Positions 26,937 through 36,132 of a stretch of 64,000 nt of DNA are shown here, piece by piece. Both the position numbers and the translations under genes were made by a program. The stretch is taken from NCBI GenBank assembly GCA_963752045.1, contig CAVVWN010000007.1:248001-312000 (forward strand), written 5' to 3'. Origin of the DNA: DATKDF01 sp963752045. GTDB lineage: Bacteria; Acidobacteriota; Vicinamibacteria; Vicinamibacterales; SCN-69-37. The notes beneath the pieces were generated by a model. The model did not search any database. It worked only from the letters and a program-made list of their open reading frames with translations, and had not been told where the DNA came from. Position 1 is the stretch's first letter; every line of letters begins with the position of its first letter.

Positions 26937-28871
26937 ATGGCACCCGTTGGCCGACCCAAGTTCTCGAGACGACTCCAAGCCTACGTCGCGTCCGTGGCCC
27001 TTCTGGGCGCATGTGCAGTCGCCGTCAGTCTCGTCGATCTCGCAGATCAGCTTCCGGAATGGCGAGGCCAGTGGCTGGCGCTCGTGATGCTCACGGTCGT
27101 GAGCGGTCTACTGCCAGTCAAGTTACCTACGGTCAACGTCAGCATTTCCATTTCTGAAACATTTGTCATCGCGGGCACCCTGCTCTTTGGAGTGTCAGGG
27201 GGGACTGTTCTCGTACTCCTGGATGCCCTTTTCATCTCGCTCAGACTCTACTGGTCGAGAGGACTCAAGTGGCAGCAGGTTCTCTTCAATCTTGCAGCTC
27301 CACCGCTCTCGATCTGGCTGGCCGCGAGCATCGCCGGCGTCAAACCCCTATACGCCACTGACCCGGTATTCGGCGGCTGGTTTGTTGGCCAACTGACACT
27401 GTTCACCACTCTGTACTTTCTCTTCAACAGTTGGCTGCTTACCATCGCGTTGGCGTTGCAGCAGCGCCTCAGGGCACGCGACCTTTGGTGGCGTCACTTC
27501 CGAGAACTACTCGTCAACTACGGTGCGGGTGGCTCCGTTGCAGCTCTCCTGGTCTACAACACAAGAACGGTAGACCCCTACTTCGTCGCGGCGACGATTC
27601 CCCTGCTCATTGTCTTGTTTCTCACGTACCAATGGGCCAATCGCCGCGTGGAGGCCGAGCGCGAGAAGACCCAAGAGTTGAACAGGGTCTTTCTATCAAC
27701 AATAGAAGCTCTCGCCCTGGCCATTGACGCGAAAGACCAGGTCACTCACGGACACATTCGGCGGGTACAGAGCTATACGATGGCCTTGGCGGATGCCGTC
27801 GGGGTCCAGGATCAGAAGCAACTCGACGCTCTCCGGGCCGCAGCTCTGCTTCACGATACCGGCAAGCTAGCAGTTCCAGAGTACATCCTGAACAAACCTG
27901 GCCCACTGACCGCCTCGGAGTACGAGAGAATGAAAGTCCATGCGGCTGTGGGCGCCGATATTCTCAAATCGATCGACTTCCCTTATCCAGTGGAACCTAT
28001 CGTCCGCCACCACCATGAGAACTGGGACGGTTCTGGATATCCGGCTGGTTTGAAAGGACCTGAGATCCCCCTTGGCGCGCGTATCCTGTCCGTCGTCGAC
28101 TGCTACGACGCCCTCACGTCTGACCGCCCTTATCGCCCGAGATACAGCCGTGACCATGCCGAACAGGTCTTGAGAGAGCGCCGCGGGACTATGTACGATC
28201 CTTGGATAGTTGACGGCTTTCTACAGATCCTGGACGAGCTTGAGCGGGCGGAATCTGCAGAAATGAAGAGTACCCGCCAAGATCACTCATGGTCGTCAAG
28301 TGTCGCGCCTGAACAACTCGACGTCATCAGCGCCACCACGGCAGAAGACCGTGAATTCAACGAACTCCGACGGGAACTGCCCAAAGCAGCGTCGGTTCAC
28401 GATGCGGCCCAGTCGCTCTTCAGGCACGTCCGCCGCATAGTGCCGGCCGTGAGCGCTTGCTACTTCTCGCCTGCAAGCGACGGGACAGACCTGGTTCCGT
28501 TGGCCTGCTCTGGAAATGCAACTCCGATCTTGCAGGACTTGCGAATCCCTGTGGGCGACAGAATCTCAGGATGGGCTATGGCGAACAGCCAGGTCGTCCA
28601 AAACTCCAATGCCGCGCTCGAACTCGGACCGGTTGTTCGCACTCTTTCAGTACCTCTTAGATACGCGGTGGCGGTGCCGGTCCTTGATCGTCAGAACGCG
28701 CCAGTAGGTGTCGCGAGCTTCTACGGGAGCGACCCCTTCAGCAGCGACCATCTGAGGATGCTCGAAAGCGCGGTTACTCTATTCGCGGCCGCCGTTTGCG
28801 CCAACGCTGCGGGGTCCGCCGACAGACCCGCTCCGCGAGAGGCCGCGAATTCCGGCCCGCGAATCCACTAG
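26937..28871 (+). CDS. Membrane HD-GYP domain protein with C-terminal GAF domain
   Basis: Predicted cyclic-di-GMP phosphodiesterase of 644 aa. Residues 1-235 hold about six to seven hydrophobic segments, a MASE-like membrane sensor. The HD-GYP domain (about 250-440) has LLHDTGKLAVPEYILNKPG with the metal HD near 305, then HHHENWDGSGYPAGL with the GYP triplet near 366-368, and ARILSVVDCYDALTSDRPY. A GAF-like domain (about 480-620) follows with GWAMANSQVVQN. An upstream TTG start would add 11 residues. The coding style is clearly less GC-biased than the rest of the window. It lies between the VWGS locus and a sigma-54 activator, all on the same strand. Confidence 0.92.
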   Translation: MAPVGRPKFSRRLQAYVASVALLGACAVAVSLVDLADQLPEWRGQWLALVMLTVVSGLLPVKLPTVNVSISISETFVIAGTLLFGVSGGTVLVLLDALFISLRLYWSRGLKWQQVLFNLAAPPLSIWLAASIAGVKPLYATDPVFGGWFVGQLTLFTTLYFLFNSWLLTIALALQQRLRARDLWWRHFRELLVNYGAGGSVAALLVYNTRTVDPYFVAATIPLLIVLFLTYQWANRRVEAEREKTQELNRVFLSTIEALALAIDAKDQVTHGHIRRVQSYTMALADAVGVQDQKQLDALRAAALLHDTGKLAVPEYILNKPGPLTASEYERMKVHAAVGADILKSIDFPYPVEPIVRHHHENWDGSGYPAGLKGPEIPLGARILSVVDCYDALTSDRPYRPRYSRDHAEQVLRERRGTMYDPWIVDGFLQILDELERAESAEMKSTRQDHSWSSSVAPEQLDVISATTAEDREFNELRRELPKAASVHDAAQSLFRHVRRIVPAVSACYFSPASDGTDLVPLACSGNATPILQDLRIPVGDRISGWAMANSQVVQNSNAALELGPVVRTLSVPLRYAVAVPVLDRQNAPVGVASFYGSDPFSSDHLRMLESAVTLFAAAVCANAAGSADRPAPREAANSGPRIH

Positions 28872-28968
28872 CCTCCCCCCAGCGCGACACTGCGAATCAG
28901 TCGCCCGGCTGGCCCGCGACTTCTGCTATCGTCCTGAGATCGAGATGGCCCACCTCATGGGAGGCCGC

Positions 28969-31674
28969 ATGAGCAGAACTGATCCGACCGCCCGAAAAGC
29001 TTCGGCAGAAGATGCACGGCATGCAGCAGGTTCCCGGTCCATTGACAGCCGGGTGTGTACAGCTGAGTCCCTTTATCAGTCTGGGAGGACCGCTGCACTA
29101 GTAGCGGAGCTTGGGGACGTCGAGTCCCTGCAGACCGACACAGAGTCGATGGTCCGCCTGCTAATGCTGAAGGGGATGGCTCTGTTCGACGTAGGAGAAG
29201 TCACCAGGTCAATCGGGGTACTAGCACAAGCGGTTCTGCTCGCAGGACGCGTGTCCGCGGAACTTGAGTTCTCCGCGGCTTTTGCTCTCTTTGTGAGGCG
29301 GAGCGACTTTCAGCCGCCTGCGCAGGTATTGCAGGACTTGGCCCAACTGCGGCAACTTGCTGCCAGAGTCGGTGCTGGCCATTCACTTTCCAGTCTCTGC
29401 CTCGCGGTGGCGAGACTTGAAGGGCACCGTGGCTCTTGCTCGAACGCCCACGAACAACTTGAGAACGGTCGAAAGTTCGCATCCTCCAGCGCCGGCCCTT
29501 CTCTTACGCTGTCGTTTGATCTGGTCGAGGCTGGGCTTGAGTCGATCGCAGGGAACATCGACCGCGCGAGAAGACTCGCTGAGAGTTGCTATGAGACAGC
29601 CTCCGCCTGCGGCTTCCTGAAGTACCGCGTGGGTTCTGCGACCACGTTGGCTCTGCTTTCCCTGTATGCTGGCCGAGCCAAACTGGCCAGACGTCTTGTG
29701 CAAGAGGTACTCACGACGTCTGAGGGCTTCACGTATGTGCAACTCGGGGCACTAGATACGCTGGCGCAAGTCGAATTGCGCGATGGCAACCTCGGGGCCT
29801 GTTTGGAGTTACTGGAACGTTGCCGAGAAGTGACCCGCCGGGAAGACCTGCCGGCTCGCTCCTGGTACGATCTCGCCCATCAGCAGACGCGCTGTACTTA
29901 TCACGAACTGCTGGAGGACTGGGACGCGGTCCTGGCCATCGTCGACGAGGTTGACGGAGAACTGGCCCGACGGCAGTTCAGGGCGGTGCGCACCTCATTG
30001 CTTGGCGCCAAAGCCAGGGCCCTCGCGCATCTCGGGCGGCACGGCGAGGCCAACCGCGCGCTCGCCGTGGCCGTGCGCACCTGTCCTCGCGGCGCCGTCG
30101 ACCCGTTGATCGGGCTCGAAGCCTCCCGCGCCGTCTGCGCCACGCTCGGCGGCGACCGCGACAGCGGCAACCGGTTCTTCGACAGCGCGCTCACGGCAGC
30201 CAGGTCGATTGGCCACCGCTACCACGAATGGTGGATCGAACACGCCCGCACGGCCGTCACGCCGGCGCCGGCCGTCGCCCTCGCCGCGCGCCGAGATCGC
30301 GACACCACGGACACCGCCATGCTCCTGAGCGACGTCGCCACCATCCTCGGCGCCGGCCACTCCATCGACCTGCTGGCCCACCGCGTGACCGCGATTCTCG
30401 AAACCACGGCCATGCGGTCGCGCCTCGAGGTCCAGAGCGAATCCGGGCTGCCCTACGACCCGACACCCTCGACCTCCTGCGAGGCCTCACCCGCCGACGA
30501 TGCCCCTCACACGTTCCGCATCCGGATCCGGGGCTCGGATCGGCAGGTCGCGATTGCGGTGCGCGACGTGTCGTCCATCGACGAGATCTCCCTGCTCAAG
30601 GCCCTGGCCGACCTCGTGCGCGCCGCCGTCAGCCGCACGACCGACACCGACGACGAAGAGCAGAACCTCTGGCCGCGAACGCTCGTGCAGGTCGGCGAAG
30701 ACGCCGTGTTCAGGTCCCCCCGCACGGTGGAACTCGTCGGCATCGCCGCGCGCCTGGCCGATTCGAACGCACCCGTGCTCATCACGGGCGAAACGGGCAC
30801 CGGCAAGGAAGTCCTCGCCAGACTGGTTCACCAGCACAGCAAGGTCAGGCGCGGTCCGTTCTTCCCGATCAACTGCGCTTCCCTCAAGCGGGATCTGGTC
30901 GAAAGCGAGCTCTTCGGCCATCGCCGGGGCGCGTTCACCGGCGCCGTCGAAAACGCCCTCGGTGCCGTGCGCGCCGCCGAGGGTGGCACCTTCTTCCTGG
31001 ACGAAATCGGCGAGCTGGACCTCGCCGTGCAGGCAAAGCTGCTCCGGTTTCTCGAAACCGGAGAAATCACGCCGGTGGGCGAACCCAGGTCCATCAAGGT
31101 CAACGTCCGCTTCGTGGCCGCGACAAACGCGGACCTCGATGCCCTGGCCGCCGCGGGCGCGTTCCGCCAGGATCTGCTCTACCGCATCAACCCGATGAAG
31201 ATCGCGCTGCCGCCCCTGCGCGAACGCAAAGACGAGATCCCGGCCCTCGCCTCGCTCTTCGTCTCCCGGTTCACGCGCGAGTACAACCGCTCCGGCCTCC
31301 GCCTGGGCGACGACCTGATCGCCGCGCTCCTGCTCTACGACTGGCCCGGCAACATCCGGCAGCTCAAGAGCGAAATCGGCCGCATCGTCCTGCTGGCCGT
31401 CGACGGCCAGACGCTTTCGAGCGCGGACCTGCAGCCGGAGATCACACGCGCCTGGTACGCGGCACGGCCAGCCCACGCCGACACCGGGGATCGGAACGTG
31501 GTGGAGATCAGGCTCGATCAGCCCTTCGAACAGGGCCGCGAGCAACTGGAGCGCGCGTTCATCGAAGCCGCCCTCAAGACCTCGGGCGGCCGTGTTGCCG
31601 AAGCCGCCCAGCTTCTCGGCCTGTCGCGGAAAGGCCTGTTCCTCAAACGCCGTCGCTACGGCCTCGCCGGCTGA
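28969..31674 (+). CDS. Sigma-54-dependent transcriptional activator with TPR-like N-terminal region
   Basis: AAA+ enhancer-binding protein of about 901 aa. The N-terminal ~420 residues are helical repeats of TPR type, with no receiver or PAS domain, followed by a weakly conserved GAF-like stretch to ~560. The central domain has Walker A ITGETGTGKEVLARL (~604), the sigma-54 contact loop RRGAFTGAVENA (~653), Walker B GGTFFLDEIGELDL, and sensor LLYRINPMKIALPPLRERK. The last 45 residues form a Fis-type HTH (GGRVAEAAQLLGLSRKGLFL). Start: GGGAGG precedes the third of three in-frame ATGs; the first would add 8 residues. G+C changes sharply inside the gene near 29.95 kb. Confidence 0.9.
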   Translation: MSRTDPTARKASAEDARHAAGSRSIDSRVCTAESLYQSGRTAALVAELGDVESLQTDTESMVRLLMLKGMALFDVGEVTRSIGVLAQAVLLAGRVSAELEFSAAFALFVRRSDFQPPAQVLQDLAQLRQLAARVGAGHSLSSLCLAVARLEGHRGSCSNAHEQLENGRKFASSSAGPSLTLSFDLVEAGLESIAGNIDRARRLAESCYETASACGFLKYRVGSATTLALLSLYAGRAKLARRLVQEVLTTSEGFTYVQLGALDTLAQVELRDGNLGACLELLERCREVTRREDLPARSWYDLAHQQTRCTYHELLEDWDAVLAIVDEVDGELARRQFRAVRTSLLGAKARALAHLGRHGEANRALAVAVRTCPRGAVDPLIGLEASRAVCATLGGDRDSGNRFFDSALTAARSIGHRYHEWWIEHARTAVTPAPAVALAARRDRDTTDTAMLLSDVATILGAGHSIDLLAHRVTAILETTAMRSRLEVQSESGLPYDPTPSTSCEASPADDAPHTFRIRIRGSDRQVAIAVRDVSSIDEISLLKALADLVRAAVSRTTDTDDEEQNLWPRTLVQVGEDAVFRSPRTVELVGIAARLADSNAPVLITGETGTGKEVLARLVHQHSKVRRGPFFPINCASLKRDLVESELFGHRRGAFTGAVENALGAVRAAEGGTFFLDEIGELDLAVQAKLLRFLETGEITPVGEPRSIKVNVRFVAATNADLDALAAAGAFRQDLLYRINPMKIALPPLRERKDEIPALASLFVSRFTREYNRSGLRLGDDLIAALLLYDWPGNIRQLKSEIGRIVLLAVDGQTLSSADLQPEITRAWYAARPAHADTGDRNVVEIRLDQPFEQGREQLERAFIEAALKTSGGRVAEAAQLLGLSRKGLFLKRRRYGLAG

Positions 31675-31695
31675 GCCACGCCAGCGGAGAACGCC

Positions 31696-34584
31696 ATGAG
31701 AAAGACGCTCGTCGCCTCCATCGCCCTGCTCGTTTTCGTCACGACGCTCCAGAGCCAGACGAAACCTCCCGTGACACGCGCTGACTACGGCAAGTGGGAG
31801 TCGGTTTCACTTCCGTTCCGTGGCGCGGTCTCGGCCGACGGGCGATGGCTCGCGATCGGCATCAGCCGGAGTAATCGCGAGAACGAACTTCGCCTGCTGC
31901 GCCTCGACGATGGCCACACCGTCACGGTGCCGTACGGCGGCCAGCCGGTGTTCACGGAGGGCTCGACGTGGGCGGCCTATTCCATCGGCTACTCCCCGGC
32001 CGAGCAGGATCGCATGCGCGAAGCCCGCGAGCCGGTTCAGAACAAGCTGGGACTGGCCAACCTGTCCACGGCCGAGACGACCATCATCGACGGCGTGCAG
32101 TCCTTCGCGCTGAGCGGCGACGGCCGGTTCATCGCGATGCGACGCTACCCGCCGCAGCCAGCGGGCGGCGCCGCACCGGCCGGTGCAGGTCGAGCCGGCG
32201 GCCGCGGCGGTCGCGGGGGCGCTGGCGCTCCCTCCGACGGCGACGAAGACCCCGCTGGAGTCACCGTCATCGTCCGCTCGCTCGAGAGCGGGACGGAGAC
32301 GACATTTGGCAACGTGTCGGGCTTCGCATGGCAGGACGGCGCGACGACGCACCTTCTGGCAATGACGATTGCCGCAGACGGCCGCAGCGGCAACGGTGTG
32401 CATCTGTTCGACCCGGCCACGGGCGTTCTCCGCGTGCTCGACTCGGCATCGTCGATCTACTCGGGCCTGTCGTGGCGCGACGACTCGGCGGATCTGGCCG
32501 TGCTCAAGGCCAGGACGGACGACAGTCGCGACGGCCCGACCCAGGTACTGCTCGCCTGGCGCGGCCTCGGCTCCACCTCCGAGCGCGCCCTGAGCTTCGA
32601 CCCAATTGCCGCGACTGACTTCCCCACCGGCCGTCGCACGGTCACGTTCCGCGCGCCGTCCTGGTCCGACGACGGCACCCGGCTGTTCGTGGGCATCGCC
32701 GACTGGCGCGACAAGCCACCGGCCGCGCCCTCCGGACGAGGCGCGGGACGGAGCGGACGCGGAGCGAACGCCGTAGAAGGCGGAGAGCCGGACCAGGCCG
32801 CAGGCCGCGGGCGCCAGAGCGGAACGACGGCCGCGCCCGAGCCGGCCGACGTCGACATCTGGCACTGGAAGGACTCGACGGTCATGGCCCGCCAGAAGAC
32901 GGCGGCCGCCCAGGACCGGCGCCGGAACCTTCTGTCGGTCTGGCACCTCGAATCCGGCCGATTCGTACAACTGGCGCAGTCTTCGAGCGAACAGGTCACG
33001 CCAATCGAGGGCACGAACCTCGCTTTCGTCGAAGAATGGTCTGCCTACGACATGCAGCGGTCGATTGGACGGCCGGCATCGGATCTGTACGTCGCCGATC
33101 TCACCACGGGGGCACGCTCGAAACTTATCGAACGCCTCGAGGGCGGGCGGCCGTCGGTCAGCCCGGCCGGACGATACGTGCTGTACCTGAATGGCGATCA
33201 CTGGTGGACGTTGAATCTGTCGACCCGAGCTGCCACCAACATCACGCGCGGCATTCGCACGTCGTTCGTGGACCGGGACTCGGACTCCACCGCGCCCGGG
33301 CGGCCGGCCTTTGGCGTAGCTGGATGGACTCGTGACGACGGACGCGTGCTGCTCTACGACGAATTCGACATCTGGAGCGTCGCGCCCGATGGTTCCGGCG
33401 GGACGAAGCTGACAAACGGCGCAGCCGATGAAGCGCGCCACCGTTACGTGACGCTCGACGCCGACGCCGAGTTCATCGACCTCGCCAGGCCGGTCTATGT
33501 CAGCGTGTTCGGCGCGAAGTCCAAGAAGTCCGGCTACGGCCTGCTGCGGCCGGACGGCACGGTCGAGCGCCTGATCTTCGCCGACCAGGCCGTGACCAGT
33601 CTCACGAAAGCCCGTGACCGAGACGTCTTCGCGTTCATGGCCCAGGCTCATGACGACTCGCCGGACGTGTTCGTGTCCGGGCCCCAGTTGGCCAACCCGA
33701 GGCCGGTCACCGCCACCAACGCCTTCCAGGCCGACTACGCCTGGAGCCGCAGCGAGATTGTCGAGTACACGAGCGAGACGGGCGTCCCGCTCCAGGGCGC
33801 GCTCTACTATCCGGCCGGCTACGAGCCGGGCAGGACGTATCCGATGATCGTCTATCTCTACGAGACGCTCTCGGATAACGTGCACCGCTACGTGGCGCCG
33901 TCGGACACGAGCTACTACAACACGACGGTATTCACGAGCCAGGGCTACTTCGTCCTGCAGCCGGATATCGTGTTTCGCCCGCGGGAACCTGGTCTCTCAG
34001 TCGTCGAGTGCGTCCGCCCGGCCGTCAAGGCCGTTGTCGACAAGGGACTGGCCGACGCCGCCCGCGTCGGCGTGGTCGGGCATTCGTGGGGCGGCTTCGA
34101 CACGGCGTTTCTCGCCACCCACACGACGACGTTCGCCGCCGCCGTGGCGGGCGCGCCCATCACCAACCTCGTCAGCAACTACGGCAACCATCACTGGAGC
34201 TCCGGCATCGCCGAAACCGATCACATCGAAACCGGCCAGCAGCGCATGGTGGTGCCCATCTACGAAGACCTCGACGCCTACATCCGCAACTCGGCCGTCT
34301 ACAACGTCAGGACCATGGTGACGCCGCTGCTCCTGATGACCGGCGACAACGACGGCACGGTCTTCTGGCACCAGTCGGTGGAGCTGTACAACATCGCCAG
34401 GCGGGCCGGCAAGAACGTGGTCATGCTCGTCTACAACGGCGAGGACCACGGGCTGCGCACCGAGAAGAACCAGATCGACTACCAGCGTCGCATTCTCGAC
34501 TGGTTCGGCCACTACCTCAAGGGCGACGAGGCACAGAAATGGATCGTCGAGGGCCGGACGTTCCTCGAGCGGGAATCACGGTGA
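31696..34584 (+). CDS. S9 family (prolyl oligopeptidase/DPP-like) exported peptidase
   Basis: Exported serine peptidase of 962 aa: signal peptide TLVASIALLVFVTTLQSQ, a long beta-propeller-like middle, and an alpha/beta-hydrolase end. The nucleophile is Ser ~797 in VGHSWGGFDTAF. The Asp is probably in LLLMTGDNDGTVFW and the His in YNGEDHGLR. Two Gly/Arg-rich insertions interrupt the propeller (about residues 157-182 and 345-375). It begins 21 bases after the sigma-54 activator stop, so it may share its transcript. Its function is likely scavenging of oligopeptides; a role for it in cutting VWGS peptides is possible but unsupported. Confidence 0.9.
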   Translation: MRKTLVASIALLVFVTTLQSQTKPPVTRADYGKWESVSLPFRGAVSADGRWLAIGISRSNRENELRLLRLDDGHTVTVPYGGQPVFTEGSTWAAYSIGYSPAEQDRMREAREPVQNKLGLANLSTAETTIIDGVQSFALSGDGRFIAMRRYPPQPAGGAAPAGAGRAGGRGGRGGAGAPSDGDEDPAGVTVIVRSLESGTETTFGNVSGFAWQDGATTHLLAMTIAADGRSGNGVHLFDPATGVLRVLDSASSIYSGLSWRDDSADLAVLKARTDDSRDGPTQVLLAWRGLGSTSERALSFDPIAATDFPTGRRTVTFRAPSWSDDGTRLFVGIADWRDKPPAAPSGRGAGRSGRGANAVEGGEPDQAAGRGRQSGTTAAPEPADVDIWHWKDSTVMARQKTAAAQDRRRNLLSVWHLESGRFVQLAQSSSEQVTPIEGTNLAFVEEWSAYDMQRSIGRPASDLYVADLTTGARSKLIERLEGGRPSVSPAGRYVLYLNGDHWWTLNLSTRAATNITRGIRTSFVDRDSDSTAPGRPAFGVAGWTRDDGRVLLYDEFDIWSVAPDGSGGTKLTNGAADEARHRYVTLDADAEFIDLARPVYVSVFGAKSKKSGYGLLRPDGTVERLIFADQAVTSLTKARDRDVFAFMAQAHDDSPDVFVSGPQLANPRPVTATNAFQADYAWSRSEIVEYTSETGVPLQGALYYPAGYEPGRTYPMIVYLYETLSDNVHRYVAPSDTSYYNTTVFTSQGYFVLQPDIVFRPREPGLSVVECVRPAVKAVVDKGLADAARVGVVGHSWGGFDTAFLATHTTTFAAAVAGAPITNLVSNYGNHHWSSGIAETDHIETGQQRMVVPIYEDLDAYIRNSAVYNVRTMVTPLLLMTGDNDGTVFWHQSVELYNIARRAGKNVVMLVYNGEDHGLRTEKNQIDYQRRILDWFGHYLKGDEAQKWIVEGRTFLERESR

Positions 34585-34606
34585 GGCCAGGCGCGGGCCG
34601 GTCGGT

Positions 34607-36091
34607 CTATCGCGCGGCCTGAATCTCCCTGGCGACGCGCTCGACCTCGGCCCACACACGCAGCAGGTTGCCGCTCCACAGCTGGCCAATCTGCTCCTCG
34701 GTGTAGCCGCGGCGCACGAGCTCGAGCGTCACGTTGAAGGTCTCGGCAGCGCTGTTCCAGCCGTCCACGCCACCGCCGCCATCGAAGTCGGACGAAATGC
34801 CGACGTGGTCGATGCCGATGAGCTTCACGGCATAGTCGATGTGGTCCACGAAGTCCTGAACCGTCGCGCGGCCCGCCGGCGGGTACTGCGCGTCGATACG
34901 CGCCAGCGCAAGGTCGTACTCGGTGCGCTGCGCTGGCGTCAGAGCGTCGAGGGCCGGGTTCTGGCCACCACGCCCACCACGGCCACCGCGACCGCCGGCC
35001 GGGTTGTTCGGATCTTCGACGTTGCAGGGCGGTTCGCCGCCGGCGCCTCGTCCCGCTCCTCCGCGCCCGCCACCGCCGCCCGCGCCGCCACCGCGGCGTC
35101 CGCCGCCGCCCGTGTCGAGACCGAAGCGCGCGCGCAGAGCCGTCATCGCCGCAGACCGCGCCGCGGCAACTCCCGGCGGATCCGCCTTGACGTACGACGA
35201 GAATGCCACCGTCTGGATCACGCCGCCGTTGGCCTTGAGCGCCATCAGCATCTCGTCGTCCATGTTCCGGCTGTGGTCGGCGAGCGAGCGCACGGCCGAG
35301 TGCGACGCAATCACCGGCGCCCGGGACAGCGCCATGGCCTGGAGCGCCGACGCCTTCGACGGATGCGAGATGTCGACCATGATGCCCCACCGGTTCATCT
35401 CGGCAATCACCTGGCGGCCAAGCGGGCTCAGGCCGCCATGCAGCCAGAGATTGTCACGCTCGCCGGTGTTGGAATCCGAAAGCTGGCTGTGGCCGTTGTG
35501 GGCGAGCGACATGTACCGCCCGCCCCGGTCGAAGAATTCCTTGACGCGCGCGATGTCCGTGCCGAGCGAATAGCCGTTCTCGATGCCGATCACCGCCACT
35601 TTCCGGCCGGATGCGGCAATACTCCGCACGTCGGCCGGCGTGAGCGCAAGGCCGATTTGGTTCGGCGCAAGCTCGCTCGCGAGGAGCCGCACGGCGTCGA
35701 ACTTCGCGACAGCCTGCTTGTAGGCGTTCTCGTACCCCTCTGGCGTGAGCGGCCCCTGGCCGACGTAGACGATCATGAACGAGACGTCGAGCCCGCCGTC
35801 GACCATCTTCGGCAGGTTCACCTGCGTCGTCAGACGCATCGCGTAGTTGCACTCGGGCCTGAAGTTGTTCGGGTTGATGTCGTCGTGCGTGTCGAGCGTG
35901 ATCACGCGCTCGTGAATCGCGCGGGCCCGCGCCACGAGCGCAGCCTCGTCGGCTTGCTGCGAGGCAGGCGACGGGTCCGGCCGCGAGGAGGGCGGGGCCG
36001 GTGAGGCGCCGAAGATCGGGACCGCCAGCACGGCCGCCGCGGCCGAAACGAACGATGTGCGGATGAGTCTCGTGAGTGTCGTGGACCGCAT
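34607..36091 (-). CDS. M19 family (renal dipeptidase-like) exported dipeptidase
   Basis: Zinc dipeptidase of 494 aa. The signal region TSFVSAAAAVLAVPIFGASP follows the chosen ATG; the longer open frame upstream has no sense as protein. The metal motif is RVITLDTHDDIN (HxD). GIENGYSLGTDIARVKEFF holds the bridging Glu. MSLAHNGHSQLSDS and MVDISHPSKASALQAM contain further ligands, and VIASHSAVRSLADHSRNMDD is characteristic of the family. A ~45-residue Gly/Arg-rich insertion (about 34975-35115) and the terminal SSDFDGGGGVDGW are notable. It may act with the S9 peptidase in peptide utilisation; the genes converge. Confidence 0.92.
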   Translation of the reverse strand: MRSTTLTRLIRTSFVSAAAAVLAVPIFGASPAPPSSRPDPSPASQQADEAALVARARAIHERVITLDTHDDINPNNFRPECNYAMRLTTQVNLPKMVDGGLDVSFMIVYVGQGPLTPEGYENAYKQAVAKFDAVRLLASELAPNQIGLALTPADVRSIAASGRKVAVIGIENGYSLGTDIARVKEFFDRGGRYMSLAHNGHSQLSDSNTGERDNLWLHGGLSPLGRQVIAEMNRWGIMVDISHPSKASALQAMALSRAPVIASHSAVRSLADHSRNMDDEMLMALKANGGVIQTVAFSSYVKADPPGVAAARSAAMTALRARFGLDTGGGGRRGGGAGGGGGRGGAGRGAGGEPPCNVEDPNNPAGGRGGRGGRGGQNPALDALTPAQRTEYDLALARIDAQYPPAGRATVQDFVDHIDYAVKLIGIDHVGISSDFDGGGGVDGWNSAAETFNVTLELVRRGYTEEQIGQLWSGNLLRVWAEVERVAREIQAAR

Positions 36092-36116
36092 GGGTATGCC
36101 CCTCCGGGAACGGGGC

Positions 36117-36122
36117 ATTCTA
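36117..36122 (-). promoter_or_regulatory. Candidate -10 element of the M19 dipeptidase gene
   Basis: TAGAAT on the minus strand, 25 bases before the start. A GGGGCATACCC-type purine-rich leader follows. No -35 was recognised. Confidence 0.3.
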
Positions 36123-36132
36123 ACCCGTGCGG

